Source: Chitinophaga pinensis
Lineage (GTDB): Bacteria; Bacteroidota; Bacteroidia; Chitinophagales; CAMDFR01
DNA length: 50,358 nt
Direction of reading: 5' to 3'
Assembly: GCA_945860705.1 (NCBI GenBank)
Contig: CAMART010000001.1
Location: forward strand, 183,486 to 233,843
The position numbers and the translations under genes are program-made. The notes below the pieces were generated by a model. It worked only from the letters and a program-made list of their open reading frames with translations. It was not told where the DNA came from and did not search any database. Shown piece by piece: positions 35,036 to 42,630 of this stretch; the stretch's first letter is position 1, and the number at the start of each line of letters is the position of its first letter.

Positions 35036-35782
35036 CTAATATAGAAATGGAAAGATTCTTTTTCTTTGTTTTGGGTAGTCAGAAAATTTTTCTAAATACC
35101 ACTGATGATGGTCTCTAGCTCTAGGTATTAGATTGGCTAATGTCCATACAACAAAAGAGATAGAAGCTATTTGAATATTCATCAAACAAAAGCCCGTCCA
35201 TTCTATTATTTCACCAAAATAATTTGGAGAAGTAATTTTTTCAAACAAAAAACCTCTTGGTATTTTATAGCCGGTATCTCCATCTTTTCTTAGGTTTAAT
35301 AAAATATGATCCGATTTATTATTGATGTAAAATCCTACTATAAATAGTAGAAATCCTAAGCAAACTAGTATTATTGGTTCGTTGCTTATCGCATGATTGC
35401 CTAGATACCATCCGTTAACAAAACCATTTACAAGATTGAAAAATATTGCTGCTAAAGCAATTAGAAGCGGCATTTTTTTATTGTTAGTACGAGTTCTTAA
35501 TGGAAAAATGATGCTTCTATTGATATAATGAATCATATATAATGCATATAAAACATAATGCATACTCGTGTGAGGTTCTTTACCTAAAAAAAAGAAAATA
35601 GAAAACACTATAGGTGATGGCAGCTCCATGATTATCCAGCCTAGTTTATTATCTATCATCATACCAAACTTATCTGAAGCATGTCTACCATATGGTTGTT
35701 TAATGAAAAACAAGGATAAAAACGTGATAATAGCAAAGGCTATCCACCCATAAACCAAATAATTAAAATAGATTTCTATCAT
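35036..35782 (-). CDS. Steroid 5-alpha-reductase-like membrane protein (SRD5A family)
   Basis: A 248-residue inner-membrane protein with six or seven helices. The C-terminal signature FEKITSPNYFGEIIEWTGF is characteristic of 3-oxo-5-alpha-steroid 4-dehydrogenases (NADPH-binding family). The bacterial substrate is unknown; a lipid or isoprenoid double bond is likely. Start chosen at ATG 35782 (MIEIYFNYLV); a TTG four codons earlier is possible. It diverges from the secreted protein at 35849. Confidence 0.85.
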   Translation of the reverse strand: MIEIYFNYLVYGWIAFAIITFLSLFFIKQPYGRHASDKFGMMIDNKLGWIIMELPSPIVFSIFFFLGKEPHTSMHYVLYALYMIHYINRSIIFPLRTRTNNKKMPLLIALAAIFFNLVNGFVNGWYLGNHAISNEPIILVCLGFLLFIVGFYINNKSDHILLNLRKDGDTGYKIPRGFLFEKITSPNYFGEIIEWTGFCLMNIQIASISFVVWTLANLIPRARDHHQWYLEKFSDYPKQRKRIFPFLY

Positions 35783-35848
35783 ATGTAAATACAAATATGT
35801 GGCATTTTCTTTGTAGAATCAATATATTATATTTATTTTTACTGACAA

Positions 35849-36418
35849 ATGAAAAAACATTACCTACTATTAACTTTATTTTTTGAGTTTTTTGGGCTAA
35901 ACGCAACTGTTTATATTGTGAATTTTGGAACACACTATGGCAATAACTATATCCCAAATTCGATGATTATAAACCTTGGTGATACCGTAAAGTTTTCAGG
36001 TACTTTTGCATTACTGCCACTTACTTCTACTATTTTGCCTAGTGGTGCTATTACTTTTAGTAATAATCTTGGAGGTGATTATATGTATATACCCAACGTT
36101 CTTGGCACACACAACTATACATGCACGGCAGATTCTACAATGATAGGTAGCTTTTATGTGCAAAGCAATGTAGGCTTACAGGATTTGAGTCAACAAACTA
36201 TTAAATGTAACTACAATCCTATATCTGAAATTATTATTGAAAATTTAGAGAATGAAGATTTTACTTATTCATTGTATACTGCTTCTGGCTCTCTGATCAT
36301 GGAAGGCAAAAACGATAAAATCCTAAATTTGGCTAATAAAAATGTTAAAAACATGATAATTTATTTGCAAATTAGAAAAAAGCAACTTATATTTACAAAC
36401 AAGATATTTATAAACTAA
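35849..36418 (+). CDS. Secreted cupredoxin-like protein with T9SS-type C-terminus
   Basis: A 189-residue exported protein: signal peptide about 1-20, a plastocyanin-like beta domain (about 21-108), and a short C-terminal part (about 120-189, YSLYTASGSLIMEG) resembling a T9SS sorting domain. In related Bacteroidota proteins the copper ligands are His (in HPLSST) plus Cys, His and Met. Here the corresponding segments read LLPLTST and YTCTADSTMIGSF: only Cys and Met remain and both His positions are lost. Copper binding is therefore doubtful. It is followed by another T9SS-type protein at 36523. Confidence 0.65.
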   Translation: MKKHYLLLTLFFEFFGLNATVYIVNFGTHYGNNYIPNSMIINLGDTVKFSGTFALLPLTSTILPSGAITFSNNLGGDYMYIPNVLGTHNYTCTADSTMIGSFYVQSNVGLQDLSQQTIKCNYNPISEIIIENLENEDFTYSLYTASGSLIMEGKNDKILNLANKNVKNMIIYLQIRKKQLIFTNKIFIN

Positions 36419-36522
36419 AAAATAGCAAAGCCTATAGAAACTATTCTACTTTCAAAAAACTAAAAATTACTTAAAGATTTTTGATACTTATTATTGAATA
36501 ACGTACAAAAAAATGATTTATT

Positions 36523-36873
36523 ATGAAAGCAAGAATACTTTTACTTATCTGTTTCTTATCATTCAGCACTTTGTTTGTAGCAAACGCTACTACATCTGAA
36601 AATACAGATCCTCAACAAAACGATATTACTAATTTTACTAAACAAATCGACTGCAAAGTATATCCTACTGCTGTAGTAAATAATTTGAATGTAGATATCA
36701 ATAGTGCTTCTTCTGCACGTGTGGAGATAACTAATCTTATTGGTAATGTGTTTTACAAAAAAACTACTGAAGAAAATTTAGATATCGATTTATCAAATCT
36801 TGCATCTGGTATGTATCTAGTAAATATATACGTAGGTGATGCTAAAATTACTAAAAGAATCTATAAACAATAA
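36523..36873 (+). CDS. Very small secreted protein consisting mainly of a T9SS C-terminal domain
   Basis: A 116-residue exported protein with signal peptide (about 1-22). After a short linker (TTSENTDPQQND) nearly all the mature chain (about 40-116) fits the type A T9SS sorting domain: VYPTAVVNNLNVDINSASSA, then EITNLIGNVFYKK, ASGMYLVNIY and KITKRIYK. There is no room for a cargo domain. It may be a free sorting domain, a surface peptide or a decoy of the T9SS; this is speculation. Confidence 0.72.
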   Translation: MKARILLLICFLSFSTLFVANATTSENTDPQQNDITNFTKQIDCKVYPTAVVNNLNVDINSASSARVEITNLIGNVFYKKTTEENLDIDLSNLASGMYLVNIYVGDAKITKRIYKQ

Positions 36874-36881
36874 CAACATTA

Positions 36882-36926
36882 GTCACGCCATGGCGTGATA
36901 GATATTAGACGTTAGATATTAGACTG
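36882..36926 (+). repeat. CACGCC palindrome joined to 7-bp repeat array
   Basis: GTCACGCCATGGCGTGAT (36882-36899) is followed by four exact 7-base units from 36899 to 36926, TAGATAT alternating with TAGACGT/TAGACTG. It starts 8 bases after the stop of the small T9SS-type gene. Same layout as 12745-12790. Confidence 0.65.
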
Positions 36927-36959
36927 ATATTCTAGATTAAAACATAGGCTTTATTAAGG

Positions 36960-36996
36960 AAACTCTTTTTCATTTATTTGGGAAGGAGTTTTTTTT
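36960..36996 (+). terminator. Candidate terminator upstream of tag
   Basis: AAACTC (36960-36965) can pair with GAGTTT (36986-36991), with partial pairing inside, followed by a T run. It would end transcripts of the small T9SS-type gene. Confidence 0.5.
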
Positions 36997-37024
36997 ATGC
37001 TGTATTTTTGATAAAACAAAAAAT

Positions 37025-37588
37025 ATGGAAAGCAAAAAACAAAATGGATGTATCTGGCCTGGGAATGATGAACTGATGCTCGCTTATCATGACCAAGAAT
37101 GGGGCACACCATTATATGATGATAACAAGCTTTTTGAATTTATGATATTAGATGCTTTTCAAGCAGGTTTGAGTTGGAAAACGATTCTGTATAAAAGAGA
37201 AAATTTCAGAATAGCTTTTGATAAATTTAATGCCAAGAAAATAGCGAAATATGATGAAGCAAAAATTCAAGCATTGATGCTAGATGCAGGTATCGTTCGC
37301 AATCAACTAAAAATTCGTGCTACAGTTACGAATGCTATTCATTTTTTACGAATCCAAAAAGAATATGGAAGCTTTAGTAAATATATTTGGCAATTTACAG
37401 ATCATAAAATAATCAATAATAAAATAACTCATCATCATAATATCCTTGCTACATCCAAAGAAAGCGACGCCATGTCTAAAGCTTTAAAAAAAGAAGGATT
37501 TAAATTTGTAGGCTCTACGATTTGTTATGCTTTTATGCAAGCTTCAGGTATGGTCAATGATCACCTCACGAGTTGTCATCGACATTAG
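37025..37588 (+). CDS. tag: DNA-3-methyladenine glycosylase I
   Basis: A 187-residue cytoplasmic base-excision repair enzyme that removes 3-methyladenine. It starts CIWPGNDELMLAYHDQEWGTP, the Tag signature, with DAFQAGLSWKTILYKRENF in the helix-hairpin-helix region. The C-terminal zinc ligands are present in VNDHLTSCHRH together with N-terminal Cys and His. Full length for the family. Confidence 0.95.
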   Translation: MESKKQNGCIWPGNDELMLAYHDQEWGTPLYDDNKLFEFMILDAFQAGLSWKTILYKRENFRIAFDKFNAKKIAKYDEAKIQALMLDAGIVRNQLKIRATVTNAIHFLRIQKEYGSFSKYIWQFTDHKIINNKITHHHNILATSKESDAMSKALKKEGFKFVGSTICYAFMQASGMVNDHLTSCHRH

Positions 37589-37933
37589 TATTAGATAAAG
37601 TGTTATTTTTCTTTGTGTAAAAAACTACACAGTGTGCTCAGAGAAGCACAGAGTTACTCAAAGATTTTTAAAGGTTTTCTTTGTGAACTTTGTGTCTGCT
37701 TTGTGTCCTTTGTGTAAAAAAAACTACACAGTGTGCTCAGAGAAGCACAGAGTTACTCAAAGATTTTTAAAAGGTTTTCTTTGTGGCCTTTGTGTCTGCT
37801 TTGTGAACTTTGTGACTACTTCGTGAACTTTGTATAAAAAAAACTACGCAGAGTTCGCAAAGAAGCACAGAGATACACAGAGAGAAAATCATTTTATTCG
37901 TTTAAGCTTTGTGAACTTTGTGTAAAGAAACAA
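37589..37933. repeat. CTTTGTG/CACAGAG tandem repeat region
   Basis: No gene. A unit beginning AACTACACAGTGTGCTC starts at 37623 and again at 37722 (period 99), nearly identical; a third, diverged unit beginning AACTACGCAGAG starts at 37842 (120 bases on, enlarged by an extra internal subrepeat). Inside each unit lie about 10-12-base subrepeats CTTTGTGAA/CTTTGTGTC and an inverted counterpart CACAGAG, so the RNA could fold extensively. Frames through it are artefacts. Similar CTTTGTG-rich intergenic repeats are widespread in Bacteroidota. Confidence 0.85.
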
Positions 37934-39148
37934 CTACTCTTTCTTTCTATTTAAAATCAAAAATAGCATTGAGAATAAAGATACTGCACCAAATACATAA
38001 GTCATATAAAATGGAACTTGAGTAGAGATTTGAGAGATATAAAATAGCACAACTGGGAACAGCAAAAGCCTTATCAATTCTACAAATAATGACCACTTTT
38101 TATTTTCTAATATTATACCTATAGAAAATAAACTATAGATTAAAAAACTAGCAATGATGCTTTTTTGATAAAGTAATAATGGCATATTTTCACTTCCCAA
38201 AATATTTAATAATACAGAACTTAATAATAAAATAATCACAAAATGAATCAGCACATAAGTATTCATCTTTTTTGAAACGAACACATCAAATTTTTTGATT
38301 TCAGCAGGATTAAAAGCTTTTATGTCTGATTGATTGGCTTTCCAGCCTGGATATTTATAAATCGTTTTTAGTTTATTGATGATGCCATCAGCGTTTATAA
38401 AATTGTGATACCAATCTATCCAATATTCTATATTGAGCCAAAGCGGATTCCAGCTATTGGCAGGCTGTGTGATGCCATATACTACAGGCTCTAGCTCTTC
38501 TTGAAAAGTACCAAATAGTCTATCAAAAATAATCAATGTGCCACCATGATTTCTATCTATATATAAAGGATTTTGCCCGTGATGTACCCGATGATGTGAT
38601 GGCGTATTAAAAACATATTCAAAAGGTGCGGGCATTTTGTGTATGAGTTTTGTATGTATCCAAAACTGATACAAGGTTTGTAGCGCATAGATGAGCACAA
38701 ATAATTCTACACTAAAACCAATAAATGCCAATGGTAAATAAAACACCCAAGAAAACATACCTTGCGACCAACTTTGTCTCAGTGCCACAGAGAAATTATA
38801 TTCTTCGCTTTGATGATGTACTACATGCGAACCCCACAGCACGCCTATCTCGTGAGCCAAACGATGAAACCAATAATAAAAGAAATCGATACCAATAAAT
38901 AGCAAAAAAACAGTGAGTGCATTCTGAGGAATATCTTGAATGATTCTATGATTTTTGTAAATATAAATATATACGCCTAGCGTCAAGCCTTTGATAAATA
39001 AGCCTGCCAACTGAGAGCCAATACCCAAGCTAATATTAGTAACTGCATCATTCAATCTATAATAGCCCGTCTTTTTCAATCGGTCTATTAATAGCTCAAC
39101 GCCTATTAAAATAAAAAAAGCTGGTATGGCATATACGATATATTGCAT
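37934..39148 (-). CDS. Sterol desaturase/fatty acid hydroxylase family membrane protein
   Basis: A 404-residue membrane-bound di-iron enzyme. Three histidine boxes are complete: HRLAH (HxxxH, about 91-95), HVVHH (about 105-109) and HHRVHH (about 187-192), plus more His nearby (DRNHGG). About eight membrane helices, with extra C-terminal ones from about residue 295. Size and topology resemble alkylglycerol monooxygenase-like members, but the substrate (lipid or carotenoid) is not determinable. Its 3' end abuts the repeat array. Confidence 0.88.
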   Translation of the reverse strand: MQYIVYAIPAFFILIGVELLIDRLKKTGYYRLNDAVTNISLGIGSQLAGLFIKGLTLGVYIYIYKNHRIIQDIPQNALTVFLLFIGIDFFYYWFHRLAHEIGVLWGSHVVHHQSEEYNFSVALRQSWSQGMFSWVFYLPLAFIGFSVELFVLIYALQTLYQFWIHTKLIHKMPAPFEYVFNTPSHHRVHHGQNPLYIDRNHGGTLIIFDRLFGTFQEELEPVVYGITQPANSWNPLWLNIEYWIDWYHNFINADGIINKLKTIYKYPGWKANQSDIKAFNPAEIKKFDVFVSKKMNTYVLIHFVIILLLSSVLLNILGSENMPLLLYQKSIIASFLIYSLFSIGIILENKKWSLFVELIRLLLFPVVLFYISQISTQVPFYMTYVFGAVSLFSMLFLILNRKKE

Positions 39149-39206
39149 GTTATAAAAATAGAATTTATTTATATATTTATAAATCTAAACATATAAAATA
39201 ATACAT

Positions 39207-39956
39207 ATGAAAAAAATAATTTTACTACTCTTTTCTTTAGTATTCACATCATATATAAATAAAACGTTTGCTCAAGATAATCTTAATACTAAACACATAC
39301 TAGACTCACTAAATGTTTTGATTAAAACAAAGGGTTTTGTAGAAGGTTATACGAATTCACCAAGTGAGGAAGAAATTAGACTTAAGAATATATATTATCT
39401 TTTATTTGGGTTGCCATATATTGAAGCAAAAAAACTAACAACTGATACAAATGAATTGGTAAGGATTTATGCTTTTAATGTAATATCAAACATATATTTT
39501 GATAGCTTAAATAGAAAAGATTTATTAATATTTAAAGACAAGACTAAAATCTTATTCTATGCTAAAGGTCAGACATATGACGTAGATTTAACTGTAGGTA
39601 CGTTTTGTAAAATGATGTATAATCAAACTATTGAAAACAAAAAAATTGATTCCTATATGGAGAAAGTTAGACAAGAAATAATAAAATTTATTGAAAAAAA
39701 CTCAAAATATAGCGAAAGTTATGTTTCTATAGACTTTTCAGAATACAGTCAAAGCGAAAGTGGAAATGGAAAGAATAAATATTATGAGATAAAACATGTA
39801 TTTAGTATGAAACAAAAAAATGGAGATTTAATTGAAACGAGTTTTTATTTTACACTAAATAAAAATTTTGATATTATAAAAATAGAAAAAGAGAAGACTT
39901 CAATTATTACAGATCCTCCAAATCTAGATATTTGGACTGATATATTTGGTGAATAA
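39207..39956 (+). CDS. Secreted protein of unknown function
   Basis: A 249-residue protein with signal peptide (about 1-22, ending TFAQ). The mature part is mixed: a helical N-half with YLLFGLPYIEAKKLTTDTNELVRIYAFNVIS, reminiscent of a HEAT-like hairpin, and a beta C-half with YYEIKHVFSMKQKNGDLIE. No lipobox, sorting domain or catalytic motif. It converges with gldH (5-base gap). The family is not recognised. Confidence 0.6.
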   Translation: MKKIILLLFSLVFTSYINKTFAQDNLNTKHILDSLNVLIKTKGFVEGYTNSPSEEEIRLKNIYYLLFGLPYIEAKKLTTDTNELVRIYAFNVISNIYFDSLNRKDLLIFKDKTKILFYAKGQTYDVDLTVGTFCKMMYNQTIENKKIDSYMEKVRQEIIKFIEKNSKYSESYVSIDFSEYSQSESGNGKNKYYEIKHVFSMKQKNGDLIETSFYFTLNKNFDIIKIEKEKTSIITDPPNLDIWTDIFGE

Positions 39957-39961
39957 TCCCC

Positions 39962-40444
39962 CTACTTCTTCCCTTCCTTATATTTCTCTACTCTGAAGCC
40001 TACATCCATCACTTTGGGTAGTGGGTTTTGACGCATGTCTTGTATGATAGTAAATTTGTACTTGCCAGCTTGTGGGAAAATAGCATTTTGTTGTATGCCT
40101 ACTCTCAGGTCACAGATATCTCCACTACACTTGCCATACCATTTGCCATCTGCCTCAGACAATGGAAGATTCACATTACTGATTTCCGTTTTTTTGTTTG
40201 GATATTCAGTGATCACTTTTACCCACACATTGCGCCAATCAAAATAAAAATTATGACGAAGATTTACATACAAATTATAATGTGTACTGGTATCTACTAT
40301 ATCTACTTCAAATTTTATAGAGTCGTTATAATCCCACTCGTTACTTTTTACTTTTTTGTATTCGTCATACACGGTATCATTATCACAAGATGCGAGTAGA
40401 GACACCAATACTACTAGTAAAGAAAATACTATAATATGCTTCAT
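39962..40444 (-). CDS. gldH: Gliding motility lipoprotein GldH
   Basis: A 160-residue lipoprotein (signal ends LLASC, Cys20). The body follows the GldH pattern: VYDEYKKVKSNEWDYNDSIKF, then YNLYVNLRHNFYFDWRNVWV and IFPQAGKYKFTIIQDMR with LPKVMDVGFRVEK near the end. In Flavobacterium johnsoniae GldH is required for gliding and associated with type IX secretion, though many non-gliding Bacteroidota also keep it. Other gld genes are not in the window. Confidence 0.9.
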   Translation of the reverse strand: MKHIIVFSLLVVLVSLLASCDNDTVYDEYKKVKSNEWDYNDSIKFEVDIVDTSTHYNLYVNLRHNFYFDWRNVWVKVITEYPNKKTEISNVNLPLSEADGKWYGKCSGDICDLRVGIQQNAIFPQAGKYKFTIIQDMRQNPLPKVMDVGFRVEKYKEGKK

Positions 40445-40505
40445 GTTTTAGTATAAACTATTGTTGATTTTATTTGTTTTAAGCTTGTAAAGTTAAATAA
40501 ATATT

Positions 40506-40513
40506 TATCTTTG
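40506..40513 (+). promoter_or_regulatory. Candidate -7 element of the thioredoxin-like gene
   Basis: TATCTTTG, an exact TAnnTTTG match, 32 bases upstream of the ATG at 40546. A weak CTTG about 18 bases further upstream could be the -33. Confidence 0.5.
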
Positions 40514-40545
40514 AAACCTTTGAATTATTAATAAACGTATATATT

Positions 40546-41193
40546 ATGAAAAAAATTATTGGTCTTAGTTTTATAGCTACACTTTTTATAGTGCTGAGCA
40601 GTTTTGTTTATTTACATAAAACCGCTACTCCTCAAAACGAAACAGAAAAATATCCAACTATAGCTATCGGTGCCAAAATCCCTTCTGGCAAAGGACTGAT
40701 GATGGGTATTGATGGAAAAGAAACCGATTTAATCGGTCAAGCAAAAGCAAATGGCTTGCTTGTTATTTTTTCTTCAAACACTTGTCCTTTTGTAGTGAAA
40801 TGGGAAGACAGATATCCAATGCTCAAAAAAATGTGTGATAGATTCAATATCGGTATGGTCATGATCAACTCCAACGAATTAAAACGTGATGGCGATGATA
40901 GCTACGAAAACATGAAGCTACACGCAAAAGAAAAAAATTATACTTGGCCATATTTGATGGACAATGCCTCAGTAGTAGCGAATGCTTTTGGTGCGAAGAC
41001 TACTCCACATGTATTTTTATTTGACAAATACTATAAGCTTGTATACAAAGGAGCCATAGACGACAACTACGGAAGTGCTATGGAAGTAAAACAACAATAC
41101 GCTATCGATGCTATAACTTCTCTAGCTTCTGGCACTAAAGTAGAACCTGCAGAAACAAAACCTGTTGGCTGTAGTGTCAAAAGAAAAATCTAA
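40546..41193 (+). CDS. Exported thioredoxin-like protein (AhpC/TSA-like)
   Basis: A 215-residue protein with an N-terminal signal or membrane anchor (about 4-22). The thioredoxin fold shows LVIFSSNTCPFVVKWEDR, where Cys80 is the only cysteine; the position three residues before it, usually Cys in the CNxCPY form, is Ser77. The cis-Pro loop TTPHVFLFD (Pro154) is normal. A single active-site Cys suggests a peroxiredoxin-like or mixed-disulfide role rather than a dithiol oxidoreductase. Other cysteines exist (Cys97 and the C-terminal GCSVKRK). Periplasmic. Confidence 0.8.
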   Translation: MKKIIGLSFIATLFIVLSSFVYLHKTATPQNETEKYPTIAIGAKIPSGKGLMMGIDGKETDLIGQAKANGLLVIFSSNTCPFVVKWEDRYPMLKKMCDRFNIGMVMINSNELKRDGDDSYENMKLHAKEKNYTWPYLMDNASVVANAFGAKTTPHVFLFDKYYKLVYKGAIDDNYGSAMEVKQQYAIDAITSLASGTKVEPAETKPVGCSVKRKI

Positions 41194-41303
41194 TAGTGTA
41201 TACTTAATAAAGCAATTAGATATTGTTTGTTAGAAAGATTAGCCTGCCACATCTTACATATTTGAAAGAATCTAGATAGCTTTGGAGTCTAATAATATTT
41301 TGA

Positions 41304-42593
41304 TTGGAAAACAAAGAGCCAAACATAAATCTACGTAGTAATGAAGTACAAGACCTCATAGGCAAGCCTCCTGGATGGATAGTGAGCTATGGTTCTGTTT
41401 TAGTATTACTCATTCTTTTTGGTATCTTATTTTTTAGTTATTATATCAAATATCCAGATGTAGTAAGCGCACCAGTGCTTATCACTACTAGCATACCTCC
41501 TGCGCCTATAGTAGCAAAGTCAAGTGGAAAACTTACAAAATTATTAGTACAAGATGCTGCTGTTGTGGATAGTCTTCAGCTACTCGGTGTGATAGAAAAT
41601 ACTGCCAACTATATACAAATATTATCGCTTGATAGTTTGCTCAATAATGACAGCATCATACAAAAAATAGAACACATATCATTTGATCAAAATTATCAGA
41701 TGGGAGAAATTCAAAACGATTATTCTCTTTTTGTAAAATCACTTGAAGATATAAAGCTATATAAAGGTGCTAATTTTAAACAGTTTCAGCTTTCGAAACT
41801 CAATGAAAATGAATCTTACCAAAACACCCTCAACAAAACCTATCAAAACCAATTAAATAATTTATATACCGAACTGAATACGGCTCAATTGAAACTTAAA
41901 AATGATGAAGCACTATTGAATAAAGGCATCATATCTAGTAGAGAATTTCAAGAGTCTCAGTCTAGAGTCAATACGCTATACAGCCAAATAGAAGGGCTAA
42001 AAGCTAGCATCAATAATGGAAAAATAAGTTTGCTAAATATAAAACAACAGGGCTTAGAAATAAGTAATACAAGCAATACAACAGAAATGGATAAGCAGAT
42101 GACTTTGGCAGAAAACATCAATAATATGAAAAGCAAAATTCAGCAATGGAAAAGCTCTTTTCTCCTCATCGCACCTTGTGCTGGTTTTGTGTCTTTAGGA
42201 AATATTAGAAACGAAAATCAATTTGTAGAAACTGGAAAAATAATTTTTTCTGTGCTTAAAGATAAAGAAAGCTATCAAGCAAAAATGCAATTGATTCCTG
42301 CAAACGCTGGTAAAGTAAAAGAAGGACAAGAAGTATTGATAAAGCTTGACAATTATCCTTATCAAGAATACGGCACACTCAGCGCTACAATAAAAAACAT
42401 ATCCAGCGTACCTATCGATGGCAAATATATAGTAGAAGCTAGTTTAAATAAAAACACTAAAACTTCTTACAAGAAGAAAATAGATATGCAAATAGATATG
42501 CAAGGACAGGCCGATATCATCACCGCCAAAAAAAGACTTATCTCCAAATTTTTTGATAGACTTGCCTATGTATGGCACAATAAATTTGACTAA
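41304..42593 (+). CDS. HlyD-family secretion adaptor
   Basis: A 429-residue periplasmic adaptor with one N-terminal membrane helix (about 30-48, VLVLLILFGILFFSYYI). The next part, YPDVVSAPVLITTSIPPAPIVAKSSG, is the lipoyl-like half, followed by two long coiled-coil helices (about 110-270) and a C-terminal beta-barrel domain. This matches adaptors that pair with C39 exporters in Bacteroidota. The start is TTG at 41304, directly after an in-frame TGA; no ATG is available upstream. The likely partner exporter is 29 kb away at 10541, and the next gene codes for a peptide-binding lipoprotein. Confidence 0.85.
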   Translation: MENKEPNINLRSNEVQDLIGKPPGWIVSYGSVLVLLILFGILFFSYYIKYPDVVSAPVLITTSIPPAPIVAKSSGKLTKLLVQDAAVVDSLQLLGVIENTANYIQILSLDSLLNNDSIIQKIEHISFDQNYQMGEIQNDYSLFVKSLEDIKLYKGANFKQFQLSKLNENESYQNTLNKTYQNQLNNLYTELNTAQLKLKNDEALLNKGIISSREFQESQSRVNTLYSQIEGLKASINNGKISLLNIKQQGLEISNTSNTTEMDKQMTLAENINNMKSKIQQWKSSFLLIAPCAGFVSLGNIRNENQFVETGKIIFSVLKDKESYQAKMQLIPANAGKVKEGQEVLIKLDNYPYQEYGTLSATIKNISSVPIDGKYIVEASLNKNTKTSYKKKIDMQIDMQGQADIITAKKRLISKFFDRLAYVWHNKFD

Positions 42594-42630
42594 AATATCT
42601 CTATCTTTATTTTATAAATTATTGACTTAT

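Noticed and set aside
37632-37826. Open frame inside the repeat array
   Set aside because: It is produced by the 99-base repeats; the protein itself is repetitive (CSEKHRVTQRFLK twice) and the DNA is better explained as an intergenic repeat.
37608-37928. CRISPR-like array
   Set aside because: Units are tandem without unique spacers, unequal in length, and no cas gene is present.
42553-42630. Upstream start of the second peptide-binding gene at 42553
   Set aside because: It lies within the HlyD coding region and would bury the lipoprotein signal; ATG 42631 fits better.
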